From: Temnothorax longispinosus
Taxonomy: Eukaryota > Arthropoda > Insecta > Hymenoptera > Formicidae
DNA: 64,000 nt
Assembly: GCF_030848805.1 (NCBI RefSeq)
Contig: NC_092358.1
Location: 28,191,720-28,255,719 of the forward strand
Direction: 5' to 3'
Each line of letters begins with the position of its first letter. The first letter of the stretch is position 1. A program made the translations under genes and the position numbers. The notes under the pieces were generated by a model. It was not told where the DNA came from and did no database searches. It worked only from the letters and a program-made list of their open reading frames with translations. Below, in pieces: positions 24,907 to 36,549 of the stretch.

Positions 24907-27267
24907 TTCTTTATTATTAAGTACACCTTGGTGACCATACACTTGCAACATAATCACAATCGACACAGTTGTTTTTCGGATAATATTAAGTGACATTGTC
25001 ATTGTAAAGTAAAACTTTGATGTGTTGTTACAACGTTTGATATATTATATATATTTTTTCTTTATTCCTGCCTTAGTCAAGTTCAGCAATCGGTTAAAAG
25101 CCAGTTGCAATTTGTCAAAATTAGCAATTAATCCTATCTGCGCTATATAATTCCACATGGAAATGAATTCTTACGAAGCAACTTACATTCCACAATTCCT
25201 TCAAACGTTACATATTTGCACACTTCAAATATACTGTTTAATGTCCATACAAATATTAAAATATTATATATTTCCATGTATAAACAATTGTTCCATGTAC
25301 AATGAAATCATGTGATGCATAAAATATTTTTTGATAAAGCATAGCTTACTTTTATCTCGATTTTTTCTTTTTTTTTTATAAAACAAATGACAATGACAAC
25401 ACAAGGCGTTTCAGTGATTTTTGTTTGTTTGAAGTAGAAGATAGGTGCCCATATTTCCCTTTGTATAGTGAAGATTTCAAAATTTATGCCCATTGTACAA
25501 CATATTTATTTATTCAAATTTAAATTCACAAAAAAAAAGGAAATATTTTAAAACCATTTAAGCCATTACATGAAACAAGTGTATAGTTATTAATATATGA
25601 GTCGATTAATTCAAATTTAATAGTCACAATATGACAAAAACGTTACCAGAGCATCCGGTTAAACAAAAATGCTGTTAGGCATTTCCATTTTCTTACTAAT
25701 AAATTTATGTAATTCTTTTATTTGGAACGTAATAGCTAACCCAATTTCAAACTATATTAATTTTTAATATAAATTTATATGTATTTATCAGATAAATGAG
25801 GAAATGTGACAATTTATTTACACGCGTTATTAAAAATTGAGTAGAACTCATTAAATATCTAATTCATAATATCCGGATATAAGACGGATATCAAATAATT
25901 GCTGGACATATAAACGTAAAAATAAATGTAATAATTCATGTGTTATAAATGTGCGAGAATCACAAATATAACAAAATGCGTGATTGCGCATGTGAAATAT
26001 ATAAGAAAATAACAAAAAACGCATTGTGTGTGGTGAAAACTTTTATGATTCAAAAAAGCCAAGTATTTTTAACACTCACATTTTTTACATCTTCCTAATA
26101 GTAAGTATACTATACATATGTAATAATTTGCGACTCTTAGTTGCTAAAAGCGACGTGGGAACTGGGAACAAAGTTAGGCGTAAAAATGAAATATGGACCG
26201 CCTATCTTGCATATTCTAGGAACAACTAAATCTTCGCTACAATGAATTTTCTATATGCCGCGAAGTAATATAGAAATATAAATATCATGAGAGATAAAGA
26301 AATATACTATGTCATTGTGTAGATGCCTACAAGTTATGTACAACGATATATCTAGTTGAATTACAATTCTCTAGAAAGTGACTTTTGCACTAAAAACAAT
26401 GACTCAAGTCCAATTGAAACTAAAAAAAAAAAAAGAAAGAAAAAGAAAAAGAAATTGCAATAAATTCTTGTAACATCTTTATAGATGTTATTCCCAAAAT
26501 TAAAACAGATTTAGCACAATTTCAAATAGTGAAATATTAATTTTTTTAAGTATCTTAAATGCAACAAAAAAATTTGACAGTATTTGCTGTCGGCTGTGAG
26601 AAAATGTTGGAATGAACAATTGTATTATTAAATACATAAGATCGCCAGCGACATTATCTAGTTCACAATTTAATTTTATCAATTAGATCTAACTTAGCAC
26701 TCACTTTATACATTAAAAGTCGCAACATATTAATTCTTTCTACTGGCAATAGTTTTCGAAATCCTTTTTAAACATCTATTCTGTGTAATTCAGTTATGTG
26801 CATTTAAAAGATTACTAAAAAGTTGAAAAGAAAAAAAACCTTTAGTCTATATAAAAAAGCTTCCATAGTTCGAGGCGATCGTGCTTCTCTAATTTATCCA
26901 GATTATAATTCATTTGCAATATATATCATGAATGCCATAACAAGCTGCTTTTAACTAAAAGAATATTTCTTTCGCATATTCCAAGTTTCACAAATTTATA
27001 TTATTTCTTTCGGTTTTGCGCGATAGACTTACGCTCATGATTTTATATATGTATACCATTAAATAGATTAATTCACCAGATTGATAGATGTTACAGAGAA
27101 AAAAGAAAAAAACAAAAGAAACTGAATAAACGACAATAGTATGTGCAATCAAACCACATGTCAGGCGCTTTCGAGACATAATAAACACGATTTATCCAAA
27201 TGAAATATTTCTTATTTCAATTATGGTAGATTTAATATTATTAAAAACGCATAAGTTGCGGTGACCG
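24907..27267. other. Convergent 3' region between VMA21 and Hsc70Cb
   Basis: About 2.4 kb of AT-rich DNA between two genes that end toward each other, so it should hold both 3' UTRs. An ATTAAA occurs at 25255-25260. A purine-rich A/AAAG tract lies near 26420-26455. No coding exon is supported. Confidence 0.5.
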
Positions 27268-30200
27268 TTACTCAACATCCATTTTTTCTCCCTCTGTTTG
27301 CTGCTGCTGCTGCTGTTGTTGATTGGATTGACTGTGATTGTTACCTTGGGCATTTTGATTTTGGTTATTTTTCTGTTCATCAGTAGGCTTGTCTTTTGGT
27401 TTTTCCTCCTTGGGCGGTTCTACTTTAGGTTTAGGCTTATTGAGAATAGGTAGTACCACACTGTCCAATGCCTAGATAAACAATGAAAAAATAAGTGTGT
27501 TAAAAGAAAATTGCTTATACGATTACACATACGCACACACACAGCTGATTTTTTTCAATGCTTACTTGTTTCTCAGCTCGAATCTGCGCTACAGTAACTG
27601 GTGGTTGTTGCGTGCGAAGTGTACTCGCAAGTAGAATACGTTTCTCCTCCAACCATGTCCATTTCTCTTGCACAGTTTTCTCAACTGTTTTCACTTCTTC
27701 CTCTGTTAAATGAGAATATTTGTCATCCTTTCCATTTGACATTTTTATTTGATCCAAACTTTTCTTAGCCAGTTGTAATGCCACTCCTAATTCTTCTAAT
27801 GCGTAAGATCTCCCTTCAAATTCTGATCTCCTTTCCTTTATTGGTTCCCCTTGAGACTAATAAAAAGAAAACACGGCGCATTTAGAAATTATGATTTATA
27901 AAAGTAAAAATTGTTGGAAAATAAAGAAAACTTATATGACACATAAATCATTAGATAATCGATAATATTCTATTAAATAACATACCTTCAAGCGCGTCAA
28001 TCGCTCCGAGTAAATCTGTCGTTGACAATCTTCTCCTTCTTCATAGAGCCAATTTTCGGTATCATCTAATATACGACATAGCGCTTCTTTATCCGTTTCT
28101 GTGATGAATGTAGCTAATTGATCCTCTTCGGACAATTTAGCGCGCAGGTCATAAACATATTCTTCCAAGGCATTACGCGCGTCAACTCGCTCTTTTTCCT
28201 GTTTATCTTCAGCAACCATTTTGCCCTGTTCACGAACAAAATGCATGCAATTATGTAATGATTCAATGTTATACCGACAAATTCTTTTGCTATAATTGAA
28301 GACAAAATAATACAACGTTCATACAAGTTGCATAACGTCTGATGTGAGATTTATATCGAACGATACATACCTCTTTTTCTACTGCGGCATCGAGATCTCG
28401 CGGAGATAGTCCGCAAACATTAGCTTCAATAGGTAAATCGATTGTACGAATGGGAATCTTTTTTTTACTTTTATCGTCGCCTTTATCATCCCCCTAAAAC
28501 AGAAAAAACTTACTAAATATTTATCAACATATTCTGTTCAGCACTGCATTTTGCACGAACCTATAATTAAAAAAAAAATCGTTTTCAAGAAAGCTTATTA
28601 TTCGATCATATTTCTCAATTTCCAAAATTTATTTAGAATTTAACAAATAAGCGTCCCACGCATACAAATGTTTAATAAATGGAGAAATTTCATCTATATG
28701 AAATTATCTACTTACCTTATTATACATATAAAATAAACTTTCTTGAAACGTTTTCTTTTTTGTGTTTAACATAATTTTACAAACACTTTTATGTTTGTGC
28801 CTAACGTAAATATATTAAATCAAGTAAATAAAATGTGTACAATAATAAAAAGAACTAAACTGGAATTCAGGTGATGACAAAGATGAGACAAGGATAATGG
28901 GGTATACACTTTCGTGTGTAGTTTTGAATCCGTATAATGTCATCTCATGTAACAGAGATGGAATATATATGTAAATAGATAATTATAATCTACATATTTG
29001 TACATTTATAACATACTAAATTATTTTTTTCTCTCTCTATACGAATTGAAAACTGATCAGTGTTGCCTGCCTTTATACTCTAGGAATATTCTGCTATATA
29101 CTGCTCGATATAATGCATTTTCATTAGACATCACTGTCTCTTTTCCTTCTGCGACCCAGTGTATAGAATAGCAGAGCAAGACAGACAGCACGGTTGTAAC
29201 ACAGCTGTTCTTGGACCCATATGCATTACCAAAAAACGGTTGCTAAAGGATTACATAATGTCACCGGCTATTATATATTACGATGTTACTTGATATTAAT
29301 GATATTTGATACATAAACGAGCAAGCTCAATCTTTCTTTAGATCTTTATAATGCCGCTAAATAGCCGAGTTTGCAGAAGAAATCGACACAGGGTTTAAAA
29401 CTTGAGCTTAAGCCAAATATCATGCATTTGATAATTATAGCAATCTCTATCTACTCTTATCCTATAATGAAAGTTTCTGTGCATGAACGTAAATGATGGA
29501 AATTTCTAAATTTTAAAATATAAAATAATTACATTATAAATTAAAGATATCAAGAGTATACTGTTTTAATAAATAATTTCTCTCACAATTACTTTATGAA
29601 GAAAATAAAGAATGTGAATCAAATTAATTACTAAAAATAAAATGTGCGTGGATGCGTTTAATGTTGTCAAATTGATGGCATATATATCGCTTGCGTTATA
29701 TGAGACGATTGCAATTATCGTGCATTTATTGTTACCATGAGAGGACTGCGTCAGATCGATTTCCGTTTCAAAATAAGCGATAATGCTAGCGTGGTAGAAG
29801 GTAAAGAATATCTAAATCTATCGGCCCTAAACACGAAGGAATGCTCGCAGTAACTCACAACAATGCAACGATCAAGAGCTTAGAATTTATCGCACACATA
29901 TGTCTCAAAATGAATGTATGCGTATGGGTCCAAGTAGAGATAGTATGCCCCGTACCGAGCTGAACCAAGAGAGAATCCTGGAGGAGTAGGAAGGGGCAGA
30001 ACCCCCAGCACCTTTTCCACCATCATCAGCATCTGAGTTCCGTCGTGTCTTATCCATGCTCACCTAAACCACAATAAACTCACATAGTCATGCACCTGAA
30101 CGCTGACAATGCACAAGATCGCACATCAGTATAGAATATGATTCCGAACTTTACATATTCGATATACCGTGACGTAATATTTTTATTACTATAATAAATC

Positions 30201-33200
30201 AAAATCGCGATATTCTATTCCAACGCTATCATGGCCCCTTTTTTACAAGCTTTAGAATATTACAACCAAATTACAAACCTCTGGAGCTGGTGGTTCGTTA
30301 GCCTGTGCATCTTGATCAGATTTGTCTTTTTTATCTGTCGCTTGTGATTCGACATCCATACTATTCTGTTGTTGTGGTTGTTGCTGCTGCTGCTGCTGTT
30401 GAGCCTCTTCTTCTTCCTTCTCTTGTTGAGTCGGCTCACGTTTTTCGATAAGCGAAGCCGACGCAATGGTTAAAATGCCGTTTAAATTTACTCTTACCTT
30501 TACCTTGACTTTTGCTGATTCACCTTCAGGAGTAGGCTTTACGTTCTTTATCGTGAACGTTCCTGCGTAAAATATAATTTAAGATATAAGAGAAGTGTAA
30601 ATAAAATACATAGCCTCTCTATCCTAAATTCGAACGTTTGAATGTTTCTTTATAATATTAGGTTGGCCAATAAGTCCGTGCGGTTTTTTTCTTATAAATT
30701 TTACTTATAAAAAACCGCACGGACTTATTGGCCAACCCAATATTTAGAAAAAATTATTTTAAATGAGAAAAACAAAAGTAAATCCATACCAATATATGTT
30801 TGCGGATAACACGGAGGCGGTACACTGTAACTAGCAGTTAGCGTGAACGGACTCGAACGATAAAACGTCAACATTTTTGAGAACGGCACAGGATGATTAT
30901 GCCCAAATACTTCCATTTCGCTGAAAAATAGAGTTAGGAAAAACATTTAATTTTCATCAGTTACAACAGGATATTTACAGGGGAATTATAATTATATTAC
31001 ATACCCTTCCTCGCCTTGAGTAGCATCCCACGTCAATTTCAAAGGGTATGGTTGTATATCCGTAACAGAAAATTCACGGACACGCACGGCAGGGCTGAGC
31101 ATAGCACACTGTAACGCGCAACCACGAGCGACTGCCTCGTCTTGATTCAGTGTTGTCGATACCGGTCGACCAAAGACTTCCTCTACTAAACGTTTGATAG
31201 CAGGAACGCGACTTGATCCTCCCGCCAACTCAACCGCATGAATTTCCTCTAGCTTCAATTCTGGCAAATTATATATCCTCATTATTCAGAGTGCTGGATA
31301 GCTATTGTTAGCGCAAGCAAACAAAATATCCGGATTCGACTAGACTTGCTACTCACAATCAGTATATAAGAAACTAAAAATTTTTAATGGAAAAATATTC
31401 CACTGTGATAGAAACAAAGTATGGGCAAAACATTTGATAACATAAATTAATTAAATTCCACAATAATTGGAGAATAAATAAATTAATAAAGCGATAACGG
31501 TATCATTCCTTGAAGGACAAAGAATTCTCCGAATAATAACAATAAGTAAGTTTTGAGAACAAGTCTAATCCTCCAGAGTAAAAAGCTAGGTAATGGGCGT
31601 GTACAGCCTCTTCTCGTAAAAATCGCAACTGTAGCGAATTTAATTTGAAGATTTTAGCCGACCCAGGACACAATAAGACAAACAATAGCACGAAAGCAAT
31701 GGTGATCGGATCGTTCACAAAGTAGATTTTCTATTGCAAACTTACTCGAATCCGACAAACAACGCTTAAGTGTTTTCTCAACACGTTCAAACAGATGAGC
31801 GCATAGTGCTTCCATGTCGCTACGCTTCATCTTGGCGTGTACGTCCTTCTCATCCATAAAACATTCAATATTTAAAGGAAGAGTGGTTGAATTAGCCGAC
31901 ATTTGTTTTTTCAGTTTCTCCGCTTCTGCTGATAATCTTAAGTACGCTCGTGGATTGGTATGTACGTCAATGTTGTATCGCGTTTTAAATTCCTTACAGA
32001 ATTGTTCCGTCAAAATAACGTCGATATCTCTTCCACCCAATTGATTATCAGCAGTACTCGCCAACATCTTTAATATAATAAAATAAAAGTAATGTAATTA
32101 AACGTTTTGGAAACGTAGGGTAACAATTTCAATCTTGTTGTAACAGATTTTTTGCAATACTGACCTTAAGTTTACCTTTATGAAAGGCACAAACGCTCAC
32201 TTGCAAGCTGGCGTTACCGCAATCCACAAAAACAATGTTTCTAGGAGGGGCCTCTGGTGCTGGCAAATCTTGCTTATAAATACCATAACAAAGAGCAGTA
32301 GCAGTGGTCTCGTTAAATAATCTTAGAACATTAAGGCCTGCAATTCTAGCAGCGTCAAGCAGAGCTTGACGTTCAGCTTGAGTAGAATATGAAGGAATTG
32401 ATATGACACAATCATTAACAGCAGTTTGTAGCGCTGTTTCAGAAATCTCTTTCAATTTTGTAAAGAGCATAGCGGTAATTTGCTCCGGTGAAAAGACATG
32501 TTCTTCTCCTAGATATTGTACCTGAAATACGGAGAAAAAAAAAGAGATGAGTATATTAAAATAATTTTTAGCAATGTAGACAAATCATGAAATATTATGA
32601 AAATATAATTTTTGATAGGGTGTATTTTCACGAAATATATAAACAACATTATCTGCAATGAATCATCGTAGTATCCTTATAATAAAAGATATAAATAAGA
32701 TACGAGTCTCTTTTCAGAAATGAGAGAGTCCTAGCAAAATGCCTAAATTACTTTCGATTCTTAGTCATTACTCATTGAATTACTCGCAAAAGAAGTTGCA
32801 GCAATTGAAAACATTACTCAAACAAATTTCTGTTGCACAAAAATGTTTATGTTCTTCTTTTTTTCCCTTCTTGTATATGGACGTATCGCATATTATAAAA
32901 GAACGAGAATCAAAGCTCTATTTATGACTATTTTGTAGGAAGGATGGTTAATTTTTTTATTTATTTTAAAGATATAATCTTGGTTGATCTTAGAAGCAGC
33001 GTTGAAGTAAAAAAGAAAATCAGAAAAACCATTCTTTTCTATAATACACTTGACGTCGACACTTACGTGTATATTGATGCTTCCATCAGCTTGCGGAGTT
33101 ATTTTATATGGAAGAAACCGCAACTCGTATTGAACTTGTGGATCATTGAATTTCCTACCTAATAATCTTTTAAAACCATGGATAGTGTTCTTCAAATTGG

Positions 33201-34734
33201 TCACCATTTGGTTCTTAGCTGCTACTCCGAGTATTCGGTTTTTTCCACTAAATGCCACGCATGACCTAGAAACACACAGCGCAAGAATTTCTTGTTACTT
33301 TAATGACATTTAAACGCCTTACAGAATAGAGTTACATATCATTTGATTCGCGTGATTATTTGATATTACAATGTAAGTGCATAATGTAAGCAAAAAATTA
33401 TATACATATTTATGTACATGTTCCTATATATATAGTACATATACGTGCTTTTAAAAAAATCTCTTTCCTTGGCCCAACCTACGTTTAGATTTAGAGTTTA
33501 GAGGTTTAGACTTTAGACAGATAAAAACCATTGAAGAGAAACATTAAAAAGTATAACTTCGTTTTTGCATATTTTTCATTTACAACCATCAATCATGTGT
33601 AACTCTATACGTATAAACTATAAATAATACAAACAAAATAAACGAATTTGATATATTAAATTTGACATTTGACATTTGACAAATATAAAATCAAGTATTG
33701 AAGATTAATTTTTTATTCTTATCAACATAAACAATATATGTACGTACAAGCAATGCAACTTGTGACTTGTGATGCATAAGTGATGTATAAATTTATATAA
33801 ATGAACAAGAGAAGCGCGTATAAGCGCTACAATCTACAATAATAATAAACGTTAGTATAATAATAAGTAAAAAGATGAGATTAATCGCTAAAGAAAGAAC
33901 CGGCGCGGCGTCGTCGGCCGACGGCCGTCAGCGGCTACGGAGGATAAATATAAGCGCACTGACAATAAGAAAGCAAGGAAACCCTTCGCGCGAGTGGAGA
34001 GGCGGATTTTTTGGGATACTCCGAAAACACATGAGCGCGAGGGTGACAGCCTGGTTTTGGTAACAAGATGCCTGTAAATGGTAACGCGATCGACGTTCTC
34101 GAAAGTACGATAATCCGCGCGGGCGCGCGCGCGAGCGCGAAATTATCACCTACGAGTTTCCATTTGCCTGTTCCATATTATCTATTGGAATTGGAATATT
34201 TTATCGGTATCTCGTCGTACACGAAATTAGAAAATAAAAGTTTTAAAGTTGGACTAAAAGTTGCCCGACGTGTAAAAGAAGTTATTGCCAATTTATTCGA
34301 GCGTCCGCGTCGTAATGTCTTTTGGAGACAATCGAAACTCGATAGCGGTCTCGAGATATAGATTTTAAACTACAAGTAAAGCGATAATCTAAAGTAATTG
34401 TAAATCTGAAAAGTGTCATGTCGCAGCGCATGAGATTGCATTGATTGCAAGCAAGGCGACTGGCGAAGCGACAAGCGACGAGCGAAGCGACAAGCGAAGG
34501 CCACGCGCGACCGGCACGCGGCGCGGTGGCGGTACCCGGTACCGGTATCCTCGGCGAACGGCGAACGGCGAACGCGAGTCGCGATTAAAAGGAGGATCGC
34601 GCGACGGCGAGTACTTACGGAGTACTGCGAAGACTGTAGTCGTTGGCTATAGTCTCGATGCCACCCGCGCGGGCCACAGCCACGTAACAGCTCTCGTTTC
34701 CAAAGTCGATCCCGATCACGGACATCGCAGCCAT
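27268..34734 (-). CDS. Hsc70Cb: Heat shock protein 110-type chaperone (HSPA4/Hsc70Cb)
   Basis: Eleven constitutive coding exons: 34734-34619, 33265-33067, 32521-32165, 32067-31746, 31260-31005, 30920-30790, 30562-30279, 28493-28371, 28225-27986, 27856-27566 and 27471-27268, giving 840 residues, the same as human HSPA4 from memory. A 108-base in-frame cassette at 30063-29956 would make 876. Hsp110 proteins are nucleotide-exchange factors for Hsp70 and help dissolve aggregates. The nucleotide-binding domain opens with VIGIDFGNESC and includes VFVDCGNASLQVSVCAF and VELAGGSSRVPAIKRL. The acidic loop carries a run of Gln in exon 7 and MDVE. The helical domain contains DTENWLYEEGED, and the C-terminus has KPKPKVEPPKEE, an eight-Gln run and the terminal MDVE. 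A second Met nine bases downstream (34725) could also start. It is divergent from CLPB. Confidence 0.96.
29956..30063 (-). CDS. Hsc70Cb: Candidate cassette exon of Hsc70Cb (36 codons)
   Basis: Between constitutive exons 30562-30279 and 28493-28371 lies a 108-base open stretch with acceptor TTTAG and donor GTACGG. It is phase 0 on both sides, so it can be included or skipped without a frame change. It codes a Ser/Gly/Asp-rich segment with a terminal SRILSWFSS and would sit in the acidic loop. If its donor is not used, the frame ends 17 codons later, giving a truncated isoform. No transcript evidence was available. Confidence 0.5.
30658..30740. mobile_element. Mariner-type palindromic mini-element in an Hsc70Cb intron
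   Basis: Two inverted arms starting TTAGGTTGGCCAATAAGTCC sit almost back to back and are flanked by TA (30656-30657, 30741-30742). The arm resembles irritans-group mariner ends (AGGTTGG...ATAAGTCC). No transposase remains. Confidence 0.85.
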
Positions 34735-35333
34735 GGCTGTTGGGCAGTTTCGGCAGCGAATCGACAATCGACACTTCCTCGCCTCCGGCCTCCGGCCTCG
34801 GTGACACGACTGACCGGACTGACACGAGAAGGCTCCGGCTCTGGCACTCGCTTGATTCTCGTCGGGTGCTCGCGCGTCCTCAGATCTCACTGATCTCAGC
34901 TCCTCGCTTGCGCCGAGATTCGAGAATCAGGGATTCAGGAGTCGAGCCACCGGTATCGACTCGATGCGATTCTCCAATTAAGAGAATTACCACGACTGAA
35001 GGACTCGGACTCTCCCACAGTCGCGATTCGGCACGATAACGGCCAACAAGATCGAACAGATACGCTCGCGCACGATGCTCCGAAGGAAATGTTGCTCGGT
35101 TAGCTCAGTACTCACACCACGGACCACAGCACCACACACGGCACACACCAACACCAAACTGACCGACCCGAACACCGTCACAGTCGTCACACCTCGCACC
35201 GCACACGCGCGCACAACACGCTACGCTGACGCACGCGCCGCACTGCCTTCTGCTAGTTCCGCTTTAAAACTGACCAATCATGGCAGCGCTGTGGCACGCG
35301 CCGATTGGCGCACCACCCGCTATGGAAGCTATG

Positions 35334-35346
35334 GAATATTCTGGAA
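35334..35346. promoter_or_regulatory. Heat-shock element 1
   Basis: GAATATTCTGGAA: three alternating GAA/TTC units with correct two-base spacing, an exact match to the HSF trimer consensus. It lies about 600 bases from the Hsc70Cb start and 1.2 kb from the CLPB start. Confidence 0.65.
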
Positions 35347-35419
35347 ACGTGAAAACCCGCGATCGAGATTGGTCGACTTTACCGACCGTCAGGCCGTCAG
35401 GATGCTACGTTTCCTCCTC

Positions 35420-35432
35420 GAAAATTCTCGAA
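35420..35432. promoter_or_regulatory. Heat-shock element 2
   Basis: GAAAATTCTCGAA: a second exact three-unit GAA/TTC/GAA array, 86 bases from the first. Confidence 0.65.
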
Positions 35433-36549
35433 AAAGTCGAAAAAGCCGTGCTTTTTCGCGTACTTGTTGGCAGTTGACCGCCTATTATAATGCCTATACG
35501 TTCGCCGCAGCAGCGGATAACCAGATAACTGATAACGGGCAGTCAGCGACTAGATTATAACTATATAGTCTGGTTAGACAGAAATACAAAATTTGTCGAG
35601 TCACGCGATTGTTCGCTCGCGCGACTCGCGACTCGCGATACCAAATACGATTACTCGAATTTGACGCAAGGAGCGGATAATTTCGTAACTTTCGAAGGAT
35701 TCTCAAGGATTCTCGAGATCGCGCAATATGGCCCGGCCCGATAAAAATGTTCGAGCGTCAAACAAGCGTTTTTGAAAATCGCATTTTCAGTATAGCTATA
35801 CCTATTCTAATTTACGCGTATTAATAATTACATCTTTTTTTTAAGAGGATTATCGTAAAGCAAAAGAAACCTCTGTTTAATAAAAAGTGATAAACTTTTA
35901 ATTGTCCAAGACTATATATATATATCAGACGAAAGAGCTAGCTCTGCGTGATCTCGTGAGACAAAAAAAAGGAAAATACCAAAATATTTGACGACATGTT
36001 TTTCGTCAATTTCGTCATACATATACTTATTATATAACATAAAAAATTGAGAATTCATAGAAATTATGCGACATTTAATCATCTCTGCTCTGTGTCTTTT
36101 GTTATAGTCTCTTGTATCTCGAATCACGCAATATTCTCAATAGAACGATCAACAATATTTCGCTTATAGATATATAAATTCATGATCGTCATGACAAAAT
36201 TATTGATCGGCTCGGTTAATTACATTGATGCGAATTAAAAATAAATAACAATTAAATTAAAATTAAAAAATGTTTGACTTTGTGCTGCAGTAATAGTAAA
36301 CGACTGCCTGTAAAAATAGAAATCAATTCGCAGTAATACAAAAGAGAAAGAAAAGGTACCCAGGGTACCACGATTGTTGACGCTTGATGCTTGATGAGGC
36401 GTTTGGCCAGGGGCCTGTGGCGGCTTAATTGGCGTCATAAGTCATCAGCTTTTCAATTTCAAAGCGCGTCTCGATGATTTCGAGCAGTCTCGTTCGTCTC
36501 GGACGATCGACGCGTGATTGTAAATTCCGTGGAAAATCAACGGACCGAC

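Larger units (their letters stand above)
34735..36549. promoter_or_regulatory. Divergent promoter region of Hsc70Cb and CLPB
   Basis: The start codons are 1.8 kb apart on opposite strands. The half near Hsc70Cb (about 34740-35560) is GC- and CpG-rich; the half near CLPB is AT-rich. Two perfect three-unit heat-shock elements lie at 35334-35346 and 35420-35432, and a degenerate one at 35700-35717. CCAAT occurs at 35272-35276 and in reverse near 35303. Open frames here look like composition effects. Confidence 0.6.

Noticed and set aside
34370..35560. Open frames of 90-160 codons on both strands upstream of Hsc70Cb
   Set aside because: GC-rich promoter region; only the Hsc70Cb exon 1 frame shows a recognisable protein.
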